From Cohnella hashimotonis (GTDB lineage: Bacteria; Bacillota; Bacilli; Paenibacillales; Paenibacillaceae), in contig NZ_JAGRPV010000001.1 of assembly GCF_030014955.1 (NCBI RefSeq), positions 682,001 through 746,000 of the forward strand: DNA of 64,000 nucleotides. Direction: 5' to 3'. The notes under the pieces are model-generated. The model was not told the DNA's origin. It searched no databases and saw nothing but the letters and a program-made list of their open reading frames with translations. Within the stretch, counting starts at the first letter, position 1. The number at the start of each line of letters is the position of its first letter. This document shows positions 44,100-57,400 of the stretch, piece by piece. Made by a program: the position numbers and the translations under genes.

Positions 44100-44132
44100 C
44101 CGCGGTCGCTTTTTGCGCCGCGGCTTTTTTTT
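44100..44132 (+). terminator. Intrinsic terminator
   Basis: CCGCGG-T-CGC / GCG-CCGCGG stem with a T5 loop followed by eight T. Confidence 0.75.
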
Positions 44133-44214
44133 ATTTCCAAGCAGCAGATAAGCCGTTTGTCCTAGTCTGTTCAGGTTTTGTTGAGTGTTATTTTAGGTTT
44201 TGTTTATTCCTGTG

Positions 44215-44223
44215 TGATAGAAT
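44215..44223 (+). promoter_or_regulatory. Extended -10 of NHL/SLH protein gene
   Basis: TGA-TAGAAT (44215-44223), a TGN extended -10 about 100 bp before the GTG start; no clear -35. Confidence 0.45.
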
Positions 44224-44323
44224 CGGCCTAGTTTATGCGGGCTTTCCTTGTTTATTGGGAGATGCTGTCGAATTATAGCTTTCTATCATACACGAGATAT
44301 GCGTCTGAAGAGGAGGAACAAAC

Positions 44324-47300
44324 GTGCGAAAGATAAACCGGCCGATCGCTTACATCCTGATTTTTCTGCTGATGACGACCTCCCTGCCTGAATGGTTCGG
44401 GAGCAACGGCAAAGCCTATGCCGCCGGCGGGGACATGATCGTAACGGCCGTCGGCACGGGAACGTCCGGCAGTTCGGGAGACGGAAGCCCGGCGACGGAT
44501 GCGGAAGTGAATTTTGCTAAAAATGTCGCAATTGACGGCAGCGGCAATTTGTATATATCCGAATTTTTCGGATCCAGGGTTCGAAAGGTCGATCGATCGA
44601 CCGGAATGATCTCCACGGTGGCCGGAGACGGGAATTTCGGGTTCGGGGGAGACGGGGGCTCGGCCGAGTATGCGAGCTTGTTTGCGCCAGAGGCAATCGC
44701 GTTTGACAGCGGCGGTAATCTGTATATCGCGGACTCGGGCAACCATCGGATTCGCAAAGTAGATACGGACGGGAATATCTCCACGGTAGCCGGCAACGGA
44801 AATGACGGGAACTCGGGCGACGGCGGCGCGGCGACGGATGCCGAGTTATCCGCTCCGGTCGGGCTTGCGATCGATGGCAACGATAATTTATATATCGCGG
44901 ATTCGTCGAATAACCGGGTCCGGAAAGTAGATCGTCTGTCGGGAAAAATCTCTACGGTGGCGGGCAAGGGGACCTATGGCGTTTCCGGCTATTCGGGAGA
45001 CGGGGGGGCGGCGACGGATGCCGAGTTATCCGGTCCGCTCGGATTGGCCATTGACAGCTACGGCAATCTGTATATCGCAGACTCGAACAATAACGTCATT
45101 CGAAAGGTCGATCTGTCGGGCAACATCAGTACGGTGGCCGGCGTAGCCGGAAATTCCGGATTTTCGCCGGACGGAAGTCCGGCGGAGACGTCCTCCTTGG
45201 GCGTCCCGGTAGGATTGGCATTCGACAGCGGCGGGAATCTGTATGTTGCGGTTTTTAACGACAGCAGGATTCGGAAGATCGATACGTCGGGGCGCCTCGC
45301 CACGATTGCGGGAAACGGCCAAAAGACGTATTCGGGAGACGGAGGATTGCCGACATCGGCTGCTTTGAATTCCGCTACGGGGGTAGCGGTCGACAGCAGC
45401 GGTACGGTGTACATTGCGGATGCGGGCAATAACCGGATTCGGAAGATTGTGCCATCCAACAATGCGAACCTGAGCGGGCTGTCGCTGTCCGGCGGAGGCG
45501 CCGGTTTGAGTCCGGCGTTTTCCGCGAGCACGACGAACTATACGGCTACCGTAGCGAACGCTGTCAGCAGCGTTAACTTGACGCCGACGGCGAGCGACAA
45601 CTCCGCGACGGTGACCGTCGGCGGAACGCCGGTAACGAGCGGTTCGGCTTCCGGCGCGATCGGCTTGCATGTGGGCAGCAACCCGATTCCGGTCGTGGTC
45701 ACGGCGAACGACGGCTCGACGAAGACTTATACCGTGACGGTGACGCGGGCGCCTGGCAAGATTATCACGGTAGCGGGCACCGGAACGGACGGCTATTCGG
45801 GGGATGGCGGCTTGGCGACGTTGGCCGAGCTGTCGGAGCCGAGCGCATTGGCGCTCGATCATCAAGGGAATCTGTATTTCGTGGACGACTTCAAAAGAGT
45901 CCGGAAAGTGGATAAAACGACGCTGAAGATTATCACGGTAGCGGGTACGGGGACGTCCGGCTATTCGGGCGACGGAGATCTGGCGACAGCGGCCCAGCTG
46001 AAATTGCCGGATGCCATCGTTTTCGACAGCCATGACAATATGTATATCGGAGATAACTACGGCGTCGTTCGAAAGGTGGATGCGTCGGGCTATATCAGCA
46101 CAGTCGCGGGCAATATGTCCGGCATGGATCAGGGAGACGGCTTCCCGGCGACGTCGGCCCGGCTCCGCAGCGTGTTGGCGCTGGCTGTCGACAGCCACGA
46201 TAATCTGTATATCGCGGATCAAGCCGACAACAAAATCCGGAAAGTGGATGCGTCGACGGGGATCATCAGCACGGCGGCGGGAGACGGCACGCAAGGCTTT
46301 TCGGGAGACGGCGACTTGGCCACGAACGCTCAGATCGCTCGTCCGGAAGGGATTGCGGTCGACAGCGACGATAATTTGTATATATCGGATTCGCTTAACA
46401 ACCGTATTCGCAAAGTGAATGCATCAGGCTACATCAGCACTGTGGCCGGCGGCGGCATTGAGGGAGACGGGGCGCTCGCGACTTTGGCTTACCTGAGTTA
46501 TCCGACGCAATTGTCCGTGGACGCCGGCGGCAATCTTTACATAGCGGACTCCGATGAAAGCCGGATTCGCCAAGTCGATACGTCGGGGTTCATCACCACC
46601 GTGGCGGGTACGGGGACGGCCGGCTATTCGGGAGAAGGCGGAGACGCGACGTCGGCCAAGCTGAATCAGCCGTATGGAACGGCTGTCGACAGCAGCGGCT
46701 ATCTGTACATCGCGGATGGGGGCAATCATCGGATTCGGAGAGTGGGTCCCCCCTCCCATGATACGAATCTGAGCGGCTTGCACTTGTCTAGCGGCAGCCT
46801 GAGTCCGACCTTTACGACCGGTACGGCAAGCTACGCGGCAAGCGTAAGCAACGGCGTGAGCAGCATCACGGTCATGCCGACCGCGCGCGACAGCGGTGCG
46901 ACAGTAACGGTCAACGGCACGCCTGTGGCGAGCGGCTCGGCTTCGAGCGCTATCAGCCTGAGCGTGGGAAGCAACGATCCGATCGAGATCGAGGTGACGG
47001 CACAGGACGGGACGACGATTCAAACGTATACGGTAACGGTGACGCGAGCGCCAAGCTTGAGCACGAATGCGAGCTTGAGCGGTTTGAGCTTGTCTAGCGG
47101 CAGCCTGAGTCCGGCGTTTGCACCGGGCACGACGAGCTACACGGCAAGCGTGGCGAACGGCGTGGACAGCATCACGATGACGCCGACGGCGAGCGACAGC
47201 GCAGCGACGGTGAAGGTTGACGGCACGCCTGTGGCGAGCGGCTCGGCTTCGAGCGCTATCAACCTGAGCGTGGGAAGCAACGATCCGATCGAGGTCGAGG

Positions 47301-48370
47301 TGACGGCACAGGACGGGACGACGATTCAAATGTATACGGTGACGGTGACGCGAGCGCCGAGCCTGAGTACGAATGCGAGCTTGAGCGGCTTGAGCTTGTC
47401 GAGCGTCAGCCTGAGTCCGGCATTTGCGCCGGGCACGACGAGCTACACGGCAAGCGTGGCGAACGGCGTGGACAGCATCACGGTGACGCCGACGGCGAGC
47501 GACAGCGGTGCGACAGTAACGGTCAACGGCACGCCTGTGGCGAGCGGCTCGGCATCCGGCGCAATCCCGTTGAGCGTGGGCGGCAACCCGATTGCGGTTA
47601 AGGTAACGGCAGAGGACGGAACGGCGACGAATACGTACGCCGTGACGGTAACCAGGGCAAGCACCAATGAAACGCCGCAAGCAGCCGTGGACACGCCGCC
47701 TCCAATCGACGACACGCCGTCCGCATCCCGGGGACCGATTCTCAATGAAAAAATCTCGAATGTGGCGAAGGTAAAAGAAACGCTGCTAGCTGCGCTAAAT
47801 CAGGCCGCGCCCCAACCATTGGCGGATGTTCGGGCGGACAGCTGGAGCGCGCAAGCGATTCAAGTCGCTCAGCAGCTCGGCATTGTCCGGGGAAGATCGG
47901 ACGGCGGCTTCCACGGGAGCGACCCGATTACGCGCGCAGAGTTCGTCGCGATGGTGGCGAACGCGCTGTACCTCGGCTCGGCGACAAGTGGTTCGGGCTC
48001 GATCTATTCCGATACGAAGGGCCACTGGGCTGAACCGGCCATCGATGCGCTGACGGCCGCCGGCGTTGTCGAAGGCGTAGGCAACGGCGCTTTTAAGCCG
48101 AACCAGCAGATTTCCCGTGCCGAAATATCGGCCATCCTGGCACGGCTGATGGTTCTCGATCAGACGACCGAAGAGATTAATTTCCCGGATACGACCTACA
48201 GCTGGGCCCGCGCGTATATCGAGCAAATGGCGGGCGCCGATATTGTCAAAGGCTTGGACGACGGCAAGTTCTATCCGGGCGCCGCCGCGACGCGAGAGCA
48301 GGCGGTAACGATGATTCTTCGGATGCTGACCGTGAGCCGCAACATCGATCTGAAGCTCATAGACTTATAG
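44324..48370 (+). CDS. Large SLH-anchored surface protein with NHL and cadherin-like domains
   Basis: 1348 aa. GTG start at 44324 behind GAGGAGGA. Signal peptide about 1-36 (IAYILIFLLMTTSLPEWFGSNGKAYAA). Two blocks of NHL beta-propeller repeats (about 40-380 and 478-810; repeated pattern GDGGAATDAELSAPVGLAIDGNDNLYIAD then NRVRKVD), a cadherin-like beta-sandwich (PF12733 type) at 381-480 and three more in tandem at 812-1118, then three SLH motifs (about 1165-1345, with ITRAE, ISRAE and ATREQ). It should be bound to cell-wall polymer and present two propellers outside. The tandem domains are near-identical at DNA level with a 306-bp period. Confidence 0.9.
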   Translation: MRKINRPIAYILIFLLMTTSLPEWFGSNGKAYAAGGDMIVTAVGTGTSGSSGDGSPATDAEVNFAKNVAIDGSGNLYISEFFGSRVRKVDRSTGMISTVAGDGNFGFGGDGGSAEYASLFAPEAIAFDSGGNLYIADSGNHRIRKVDTDGNISTVAGNGNDGNSGDGGAATDAELSAPVGLAIDGNDNLYIADSSNNRVRKVDRLSGKISTVAGKGTYGVSGYSGDGGAATDAELSGPLGLAIDSYGNLYIADSNNNVIRKVDLSGNISTVAGVAGNSGFSPDGSPAETSSLGVPVGLAFDSGGNLYVAVFNDSRIRKIDTSGRLATIAGNGQKTYSGDGGLPTSAALNSATGVAVDSSGTVYIADAGNNRIRKIVPSNNANLSGLSLSGGGAGLSPAFSASTTNYTATVANAVSSVNLTPTASDNSATVTVGGTPVTSGSASGAIGLHVGSNPIPVVVTANDGSTKTYTVTVTRAPGKIITVAGTGTDGYSGDGGLATLAELSEPSALALDHQGNLYFVDDFKRVRKVDKTTLKIITVAGTGTSGYSGDGDLATAAQLKLPDAIVFDSHDNMYIGDNYGVVRKVDASGYISTVAGNMSGMDQGDGFPATSARLRSVLALAVDSHDNLYIADQADNKIRKVDASTGIISTAAGDGTQGFSGDGDLATNAQIARPEGIAVDSDDNLYISDSLNNRIRKVNASGYISTVAGGGIEGDGALATLAYLSYPTQLSVDAGGNLYIADSDESRIRQVDTSGFITTVAGTGTAGYSGEGGDATSAKLNQPYGTAVDSSGYLYIADGGNHRIRRVGPPSHDTNLSGLHLSSGSLSPTFTTGTASYAASVSNGVSSITVMPTARDSGATVTVNGTPVASGSASSAISLSVGSNDPIEIEVTAQDGTTIQTYTVTVTRAPSLSTNASLSGLSLSSGSLSPAFAPGTTSYTASVANGVDSITMTPTASDSAATVKVDGTPVASGSASSAINLSVGSNDPIEVEVTAQDGTTIQMYTVTVTRAPSLSTNASLSGLSLSSVSLSPAFAPGTTSYTASVANGVDSITVTPTASDSGATVTVNGTPVASGSASGAIPLSVGGNPIAVKVTAEDGTATNTYAVTVTRASTNETPQAAVDTPPPIDDTPSASRGPILNEKISNVAKVKETLLAALNQAAPQPLADVRADSWSAQAIQVAQQLGIVRGRSDGGFHGSDPITRAEFVAMVANALYLGSATSGSGSIYSDTKGHWAEPAIDALTAAGVVEGVGNGAFKPNQQISRAEISAILARLMVLDQTTEEINFPDTTYSWARAYIEQMAGADIVKGLDDGKFYPGAAATREQAVTMILRMLTVSRNIDLKLIDL
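46771..47670. repeat. Three 306-bp direct repeats inside NHL/SLH gene
   Basis: GAGCGG(C/T)TTG marks units at 46771, 47077 and 47383, 306 bp (102 codons) apart. The units code for three cadherin-like domains; the second and third are almost identical over long stretches, indicating recent duplication or conversion. Confidence 0.88.
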
Positions 48371-48404
48371 ACAACCATTTAAAAACGGCTTTTTTGACAA
48401 CGGC

Positions 48405-48436
48405 GCGCGTCTATAACCTTTTATAGATGCGCTTTT
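48405..48436 (+). terminator. Terminator between the two giant SLH genes
   Basis: GCGCGTCTATAA / TTATAGATGCGC stem (one wobble) with a CCTT loop, followed by four T. Confidence 0.7.
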
Positions 48437-48482
48437 GTCACTTTTGCACATCATCGTCCTAGTTATTTTTTAGGAGGTTCCC

Positions 48483-51400
48483 ATGAAACGATTGCAGCTT
48501 TATATGAGGACAAGTTTGGCTTCCAAGCTGGTATCGATGATTTTATCCATTGCAATCGTATTTACAATGCTCCCCGTCGCGGCATCCGCGGAGGATACGG
48601 TTGCCGCGGCCGACATCTCGATCGGGACGGCGGCCCCGTTTAACGGCGCGGCGATCGCCGATGGCGCGATTACGTTCGGCGGCGGAACGGTGACGTCCGT
48701 ACAATGGTCCGCGAACGGCGGCGCCTATGCCGCAGCTGGCGGCTTCTTTGCGCAAAGCTCGAATTATCAGACGCGTTATGTGCTGACGGCGAATTCGAGT
48801 CATGTATTCGATCCTGCAGCAGGCGCTTATCAGCAGGGCGGGGCGCGAGACTTGACGGGGAGCATCGCCAACCTGGGCTCGGGGACGTTCACCGCAACCG
48901 TAAGTCAGGCGTTCACGCTGAACGATACGCTGACGATCACGGTCACATGGCCGAACGCAACGATTGAGCCGGCCGATATCTCGATCGGCACGGTCGCTCC
49001 TGTGACTGGCGCGGCAATCGAGGACGGCACAAATACGTTCGCTCATGCTACCGCCGTCGTCACCTGGTCCGCCAACGGCACCAGCTTCAATCCGGCGAGC
49101 GGCACGTTTGCGCCCGGCACGGATTATTTCACCAAGTACGAGATTACGGCAGACGCAGGGTACGCGTTCGACACCACCAGCCGTATTTACAACGACGGGG
49201 CGAAGTCTTTGGCGAGCCGCATCGCCAATCTCGGCACGAGCTTCCTGGCGGGAGCGAACGTTTCAACGAAGGGGCGCGCGGGCGACACCTTGACCGTCGT
49301 CGTGATGTGGAACACGACGGCGACGGCATCGGGGCAGACCATCATCGGGGCCGGCGACATTCAGATCGGCACCGCCGCTCCGGCACCTTCGGCGCTCGCG
49401 ACGGACGGCACGAATGTATTCAATCATGCAACGGTCGATTATATAGAATGGAATCAGGAAAGTCCCTTTAAGTATCTGAACGCTGGCGAACCATTCGTTT
49501 CCGGGATGGTTTATAAGACATCGTACGTCCTCGTCCCGGCGAACGGCTACACCTTCGACACGCCTAATGTCTACAACAAGGGCCAAGCCAGAGACTTGTC
49601 GAGCCGGATTCCGAACCTTGGCACGGGCACGTTCAACGTAATCGGCACCGTCGATTATATGTATATTGATGTGACCTGGCCGCAAACCGGACTGATCGTC
49701 CCTTCCGATCTCTCGATCGGCACGGTTGCGCCCGTACCGAAAGCGAGCATGGCGGATGGCGCAAATACGTTCGGTCACGCCGCCGCCACGGTCAAGTGGT
49801 CCGCCGACAACGGCGCGACCTTCGATACGGCAAGCGGGACCTTCGCCTACGAAACGACCTATAAGACGCAATACGTCATCGCGGCATCATCCGGGTACTT
49901 TTTCGACACCGCCGCCGGCGCGTACGAGGCGGGCGGCGCAAAGGCATTGACGAGCCGCATCGCCAATCTCGGCTCGGGCGCCTATACCGCGGTCGTTTCC
50001 GGCGCATCGCACGACACGCTGACGATTACGGTTACTTGGCCGAAGACGGCCTCCGCGCCGCAGACGACCGTCGCCGCGCACGGGCTGTCGATCGGCACGG
50101 CTGCGCCGACAACGGGAGAAAATGTCGCGGACGGCACGAATACGTTCGCGCATGCAAGCGCAAGCGTGACATGGTCTGCCAATAATGGCGGGAGCTATGC
50201 GCCGGCAAGCGGCACGTTCGCGCCAGGAAGGGCTTATAAATCGAAGTACGTGCTTACTGCGGACGCGGGCTATATTTTCGACCCGACGGCGGGTGCTTAC
50301 AATGGGATTGCCGTCGCGAATATAGGCGCCGGGACGTTCACGGCCGTCGTATCGACGACGAGCACGGCGAATGACACGCTGACGATTACGGTAACCTGGC
50401 CGGCGACGGCCTTCGCGGCGATCGCTGCGTCCGATCTCTCCATCGGGACAAGCGCGCCGGCGACAGGCGAGAATATCGCGGACGGCACGAATGCATTTGC
50501 GCATGCCACCGCCAATGTCAGCTGGTCGGCGAACGGCGGAATGAATTATTCGGCGGCCGGCGGCGTTTTCACTCCGAATACGGTCTATCGAACCAAGTAT
50601 GTGTTGACTGCGGCGAGCGGCTATGAATTCAGCCCGGCGGCGAATGCCTATAACGCCATCGCCGTTGCGAACCTCGGCACGGGAGAATTCAGCGCCAATG
50701 TGTCGACGGTGGGGGCGGCGAACGATACATTGACGATCGTGGTGACCTGGCCGGTCACCGGTGCGGCCACGATCGCGGCTGCGGACCTCTCTATCGGCAC
50801 GGCCGCGCCGGTGACGGGCGCTGCGCAGGCGAACGGGACGAATTCGTTTGCGCACGGCTCGGCGGTCGTGACCTGGTCGGGAGACGGCGGCGCAAATTAC
50901 GCGGCTGCCGGCGGCACGTTCGCGCCGATCACGGGCTACAAGACGAAATACGTGATGACCGCTTCGGCGGGTTACATGTTTGATTCAACGGCGGGCGCCT
51001 ACAACAAGAACGGCGCGAGAGATCTCGCGAGCCGAATCGCCAATCTTGGTACGGGCACGTTCGCCGCGACCGTGTCGACGACAGACGCCGCTAACGATAC
51101 GTTGACGCTGGTCGTCTCGTGGCCGGCGACGAACGCCATCGCAATTGCACCTGCGGATATTGCGATCGGCACGACCGCGCCGGTGACGGGCGCCCCGCAA
51201 GCGAACGGCAGCAGCACTTTCCGGCATGCGACGGCGAGCGTAGCCTGGTCCGCGGATAACGGCGGAACCTATCAGCCGGCGAGCGGGTCGTTCGCGATCG
51301 GAACGAGCTACAAGACCAAGTATGTGCTTACCGCTGCATCGGGGTATCGATTCGATGGGACGGCAGGCGCTTACGATTCAATCGTCGTTGCCAATCTGGG

Positions 51401-54400
51401 CACGGGCACCTTTACCGCCCAGGCGACGACGACAAGCGTGTCGAACGATACGCTGACGATCGTCGTCTCCTGGCCAGCGACGGCGGTCGCCGATACGGTC
51501 AAGGTAGTCTCGGCCAACAGCAGCGACTTTCAAACGTATTCGGGCAGCACGCTGATTCCTGCAGAAGGATTGACCGTCGCCGCAGAAGACGATTACAGCA
51601 TTACGCTGGTGAACCGTTCCATCGATACGACGGAAGCATCCGCGCCGCTGACCGCCGCCATGGTATACAATGTCGTTGCCGTCGACGCGCAAGGCAACAA
51701 TGTGTTAAAAAGCTTTCAAGCGGTCTCGACCGGCGTTGCCGAGCATCATCCATGGAGCTTGAAATTGACCATCGTCAAAAATGCTTCTTCGGCGGCCAGA
51801 ACGATTAAGGTGACCGTCGTGAGCGCGTCCGCTCAGCGAGTCGATATCCGCAACCTGATCGGCTTCGCGAGTCCGACGATCGAACACGTGGATCCGTCGG
51901 GCTTGCGAAAAACATTCCCTTATGAATACGGCAACTACTATTACTTCATTCAGGGCGATCAATTGTTGATGAAAACGTCGTCCAGCGGATTGATCCCGGC
52001 CGGCGTCCAGCTCGTAGGCAAGAATACGTCCAAAACGTCGCCCGTGACGAATACCTTGTTCGATACGACGAATTATCAGTTCCGCTATACCTTCACGATG
52101 CCGAACGAGCCCGTCTTCTTGTCGGTTACCTCTACGGACGGCAAAGCTGCGCATGACATCCTGGTGAAGTCTACGATTCCCGGCGCCGTATCGCCGTCGT
52201 TGTCCGGAGGTTCGACCTTCGTACAGGCGACCGGAGGGAAGCCGGCGACGGATCATTCGGGCGACATCGTCACCGTCGATCCGGGCAGCTATAATACCCG
52301 AATTTACAAGGTTAAGGGCATCGAAGTCAGATCCGAGCTGCTGAACGTGACATTGCCGGTTACGGCGAACGGCAACGGCACCTATTCGTTCGTGATGCCG
52401 TTTACCGACGCGATCGTCACCGTGCTCGTCGACCGGGTCGTGTCCAACCCGCTTGTCGTGGAGATTACGAACAACAGCAGCGCGCAGGTGATTCTGAATC
52501 TCGAGGATTATTATCCGGGCGATACGATCAACTTGCAGATTGCGAACACGGATCCGACGAGATATGTGACCAACGTCCAAGTCAAACGCTCGCTCGGTGC
52601 AAGTCTGCAACTGGTCAAGCAGGGGAAACCGGCCGATCCTTACGCTTCGAAAATGGAATTCAGCATGATGCCCTATCCGGCGAATGCGCAGCTGTCTGCG
52701 AGCGGGTCCTTGCATGTGATCGTCCAGTTTGCCGAGGTCACGATTCCTATCACGACGAACAGCGCCGCGCTGTTCTCGAATTATCCGGCCCAGGTGAACA
52801 TGAACCAGGCGATTACGTTCTCCTTCGCGCCGCCGAACGATCCGAGCAATATCTACACGCCGGAGATCAAGCTGCGCGATGCGCTTAATCCGGACGTGAC
52901 GTCCGTCTATACCTGTACCTTCGTGAGATCCGATCCCCAGGACCAGACGAAGAGCGTATATACATGCCCGGCCGTCACGAAAAGCCGCGTCGCTTCCGTC
53001 GAATTGTTGTACGATTCTGTGAACGTGGAAGGCACGACGGCCGGAGCGGCCAAGCTGCGGAATATCTCGTCCATCGCGCCTAACTCCAAGCTGGCGGGCG
53101 TCTTCAAATCCATCGTCGTGTACGGAACGAATATGGGCGGCAAAGGCCAGCTGTATATCGGCACGTCGCCTGATCCGACGGTGCCGGCTACCGTGACTGA
53201 CGTGACGTCCAATTCATTGGTCATCCTCGTGCCTGCCAATATGCTGTCCAGCAGCATGGACGTTACGTATTACGTAGCCAGCAACGGCGTGCAGCGCTCC
53301 GTCACGATCGCATCGGCACAATCCTTGAGCCACACCAAGTTCGGCAATATGGCGATTGTATCCGACGCGCAATTCAAGCATTCGGTTCTAGTTGCGGAGA
53401 GCGAGAAGGAGCTGAATCAACAGCTCGGCAACCGCAAAGCGCTTATCACCATGAAGGGCAGCTTCACGGTGAATGCGAACGTGCCGGGCGAATATAACTT
53501 CGGCGGCACGACGATCGTCAACGGCGGGTTGACGACTTATCTGCCGACCGCGCAGAGTAAGCTTCGCGTTCGCGACGATGCCGACGGCAATGTCGCGATC
53601 ACGATGGACGACGTCAACCTGGTAGCAGGCTCGTTCAGCATCCTGGCGACGTCGGACGGCTCGATCGAGCTTGAAAAAGGCATCGAGTACGTGGATGAAT
53701 ACGCGAAGGACCCGGAAGGAGACTGGCTGGACGACGGCAAGCAGAACGTTGAGCTTGCCATCCGCAATCAGAACAGGCTTACCGTGCTGGGCAGCGGGAT
53801 GCAGGCAGGAATTACGGGGGCGACGCTGCTCGGCAACGCCGTCATGTTCGAAGGCAAGGTATACTTCGGCATGGCGCTGCCCGGCAGCAGCAACGTGGGC
53901 TTCGGTCTTACGATCGATCGCCTTCAATATGGGATGAACGGCCAGGGAAGCCTGGATTTCCAAGGGGTCAAGGCGGACGGTTCCTTTACCCCCGGGAACG
54001 ACATGTCCAAGAAGCTGCTGGGCGGCTTCGGCATCGGCGCGACGGCCGAAGGCTCGATCGATACGTTCGAGCAAAAATACGGGGTTGCCTTCGACATCGA
54101 CGCGAAGCTGGCGAACTTCGCGGCGAGCATGAGCTTAAAGAAAAACGGCGCGAACGGACAATTTATCCCCGACACGATCAAGATCGTCGTCGGCTTAACC
54201 AACGGCATTCCGGTTACGCCGATGGTGCCGATCGCGAAGCTGACGCGCATTGGAGGCGGGGTCTCGGGTCTGGCGGACACGATGACCGGCAATTACAAAG
54301 GCGTTGCTCCAATCATGATCACGATCAACGGCGATCTTGAAGTAGGCAGCCTCGTCGCGGGGGAGGGACTGCTCGAATTCAATGACGTAGAGCTTGCGAT

Positions 54401-57400
54401 CGGACCTTCCGGAATCACGCTGTCCGGCAACCCGACGCTGCTCAAGATGGAGCTTTTCGACAAATTCCAGGCGGGAATCTACATCACGAACACGTCGGTA
54501 TCGTATCAAATGAATATCGCCGCCAACATTTTGAAAAACTTCTCGGTCATTCTGGCGGGCGGCAATGCCAACCTGACCTATTACAGCAACAACGGCTTTA
54601 ACTTGAACGGGCAATTGTACGGTCGCCTCCAGATTCCGAAGATTGATGTCGGCGTTTTCGACATCGGTCCGTATACGTTGGCGAACCAAACGGTCGGCTT
54701 GAGCAACTCCAATGCTTACGCGGCCTTCAGCATTCTCGGTTTCGGCCTCAAGGTGAACTACGCGTTCGGAAGCGGCTCTGTCAGCGTAGGGCGAAGGAGC
54801 ATCGGCGCGGAATCGACCGGACAGACTTTCTACGATGAGGACGGCCATGCGGTGGGGCAGTTGAATGCCTTCTCCAACGTGAGCGTGGTCGCTTCAAGCG
54901 GTTCGGCCGGTTTGTTCAGAGGCGTTGCCCTTGCGCCGTCGATCGCGACGGATGAAGCGGGTACCGTCCATACGGTGACGTTCCCCGACGGCCTGACGGA
55001 CGATTATGCCGTACTCGTCAACGCCGATCCCGAGGATATCGGCATCCTCGATCCGGAAGGCAATCCGTACGGTTTGACTTATGCGGGCACCCTGAGCGAC
55101 GGCACGCCATTCTACGACGATCCGAATGCGAATGCCGCGATCGTGTCCGAGCATACGATCATGATTCGTCTTGGCGCGCAGACGGGCGATTGGACGATCT
55201 CGTCGAGCCAATCGTTCGACAGCTCCATTATTGCCATTGCGCCGGTGCCGAAGCTTGCGAGCGCAGCGTACGACGCAGGAACCGGGGCGGCAAGCTGGGA
55301 TTTGACCGGACTCGATACAGACGCCGAGAACTATCGCGTCGAAGTCCGTTTGTCCGCGGACAATGGCGACAACCCGGCGGATACGGGCGCAGGCGTACTC
55401 ATCCATGAGATCGATATAGATCCTGAGCAAGTGACGGACCGTGCAATTAGCGGCAGCTACGTATTTACGGCGGAAGACTTGCGTTACCTGCAAAGCGGTA
55501 CGTATTATCCGAGAATTACGCTGGTCGGGACGCCGAACGCGGATACGTCCAGAACGATTCCGTATGCGAGCTTGAACGCGAAGCAGCCGATGAACGTCGT
55601 CAACCCGCTTGCGCCTGGCGCGATAAGCGCGGTCACGGGTTCGGCGGGCGGCGGCGGCACGATCCATGCGGCATGGAGCGGCGTCGCTGGCGCGGACGGT
55701 TATCTGGTGCGTCTTCTCGATGCGGACGGCAATGCGGTGATGTCGCCGATCTCTTATACGGACGAGCTTGACGGCGACGACAACCCGACGGGCAACCAGG
55801 TCGCGCACGCCGGCAGGCCGATCGAGTATCAGATCTCGGCGGACGATGCGGTGAACGGCGAGTTTAAACTTGATTTTGGCGGGATGGAATCCGGCAGCAG
55901 CTACAAGCTTGCGGTGACGCCGTTTGCCGTCGCGGATGAAGCGGGCTCGTCCTACATCTACGGCACTACGACGACGACGGACGTTGTCCAAGTGCCGCTG
56001 GTCAAGATGCCGGTCCTGCATGTGGCGTCGAGCCTCGGCGCGATCGCAAGCGATTCGGTGCTGGGCAATGTCCTTTCGGTGAACGGCGACTTCGAACTGA
56101 ATGTTGCGACTGCTTATGTCAGCGCCGAAGACGGACAATCCCGGGATCTGGACGCTAAGTTCTCAGTCTGGCAGAGCGACGGGACGCTGGATGAAGCGAC
56201 GAATTTGCCGAACTATACGCGCATCTACGCGAGCGACGATTATGAAAATCATATCGCGGTACCGGTCTCCGTTGACGGAGATGCGGGCTCGAGTTTGATT
56301 CGCATCGTAGCCGAGAACGATCAGGGCGACGTATCCGAGTACGGTCTGGCCGTGCACTACAGCAGTCTCCCGCCGGCCTTGTTCGTCAGTACGGAGCCGG
56401 ATGGGTCGATTGCGGCCGACTCGGCGGGCAAATACGAGATTCACGGCAGCACCGTGCCGTATGCGACCGTAATGGACAGTCAGGGCAATCGCGTAACGGC
56501 AAACGAAGCGGGTCGCTTCAGCATTGCCGGTACGTTAGGCGCCGGCACGCAAGCTTATAGCACGATAACGGCAATCGACGCTTTGGGCAACGTTGCGCAG
56601 GATGACGTCACTGTCGTGAAGGCGAATCCGGGCACGGACCCAGGTACGGATCCAGGTACGGACTCAGGTACGGACCCAGGCACGGACCCAGGCACGGACC
56701 CGGGTACGAATCCAGGTACAGATCCAGGTACAGATCCAGGTACAGATCCAGGTACGAATCCAGGCACGGATCCGGGGACAGATCCGGGCACAGACCCTGG
56801 AACGGATACGGGAACGAATCCGGGAACGGATCCAGGGACTAATCCAGGCACTCAACCTGGTACCGACCCAGGTACCAATCCAGGAACGAACCCGAATACG
56901 CCGCAGACGGGCGGCGGCCAGACGGAGCCGGGGCAATCCGGAGGACAAACCGACGGCGGGACGGATAGCGGAACGCCTGCAGGCTCTTCATTTAGGGATG
57001 TGCACGCACAGACGCCTTGGGCCGAGGCGGCTATTGAGCGAGCGTACAAGCTGGGCATCGTATCAGGCAGATCGCCCGAAGCTTTCGCTCCGAAAAGCGA
57101 TATGCGAAGAGATGAAGCGATCGTGATGCTCGCAAGAGCCAGGCACTTGCCCCTGGGCGTTCAGGCAGATCTGGACGCTGCAGCCGCCTACTTCGACGAT
57201 TGGAACGGACTGGCCGAGTGGAGCAAGCCCTATATTGCTGCCGCTTTTGCCAACGGACTGGTGACCGGTACCGTTCGCAACGGCAAGCATTATATCAACG
57301 GTGACTCTCCCATTACGAGAGCGGAAGTTGCGGTAATGCTGCAAAATGCGTATCGGCTCGCTGCGGATGCGAGCAACCGCAAGTCATTCGGAGACGCGAT

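Noticed and set aside
53430..53455. AAAGCGCTTATC inside the giant SLH gene as another family A copy
   Set aside because: Single partial match within coding sequence, without tandem units.
56625..56900. Non-coding tandem repeat
   Set aside because: The 12-bp repeat is in frame and codes for the PGTD/PGTN linker of the giant SLH protein.
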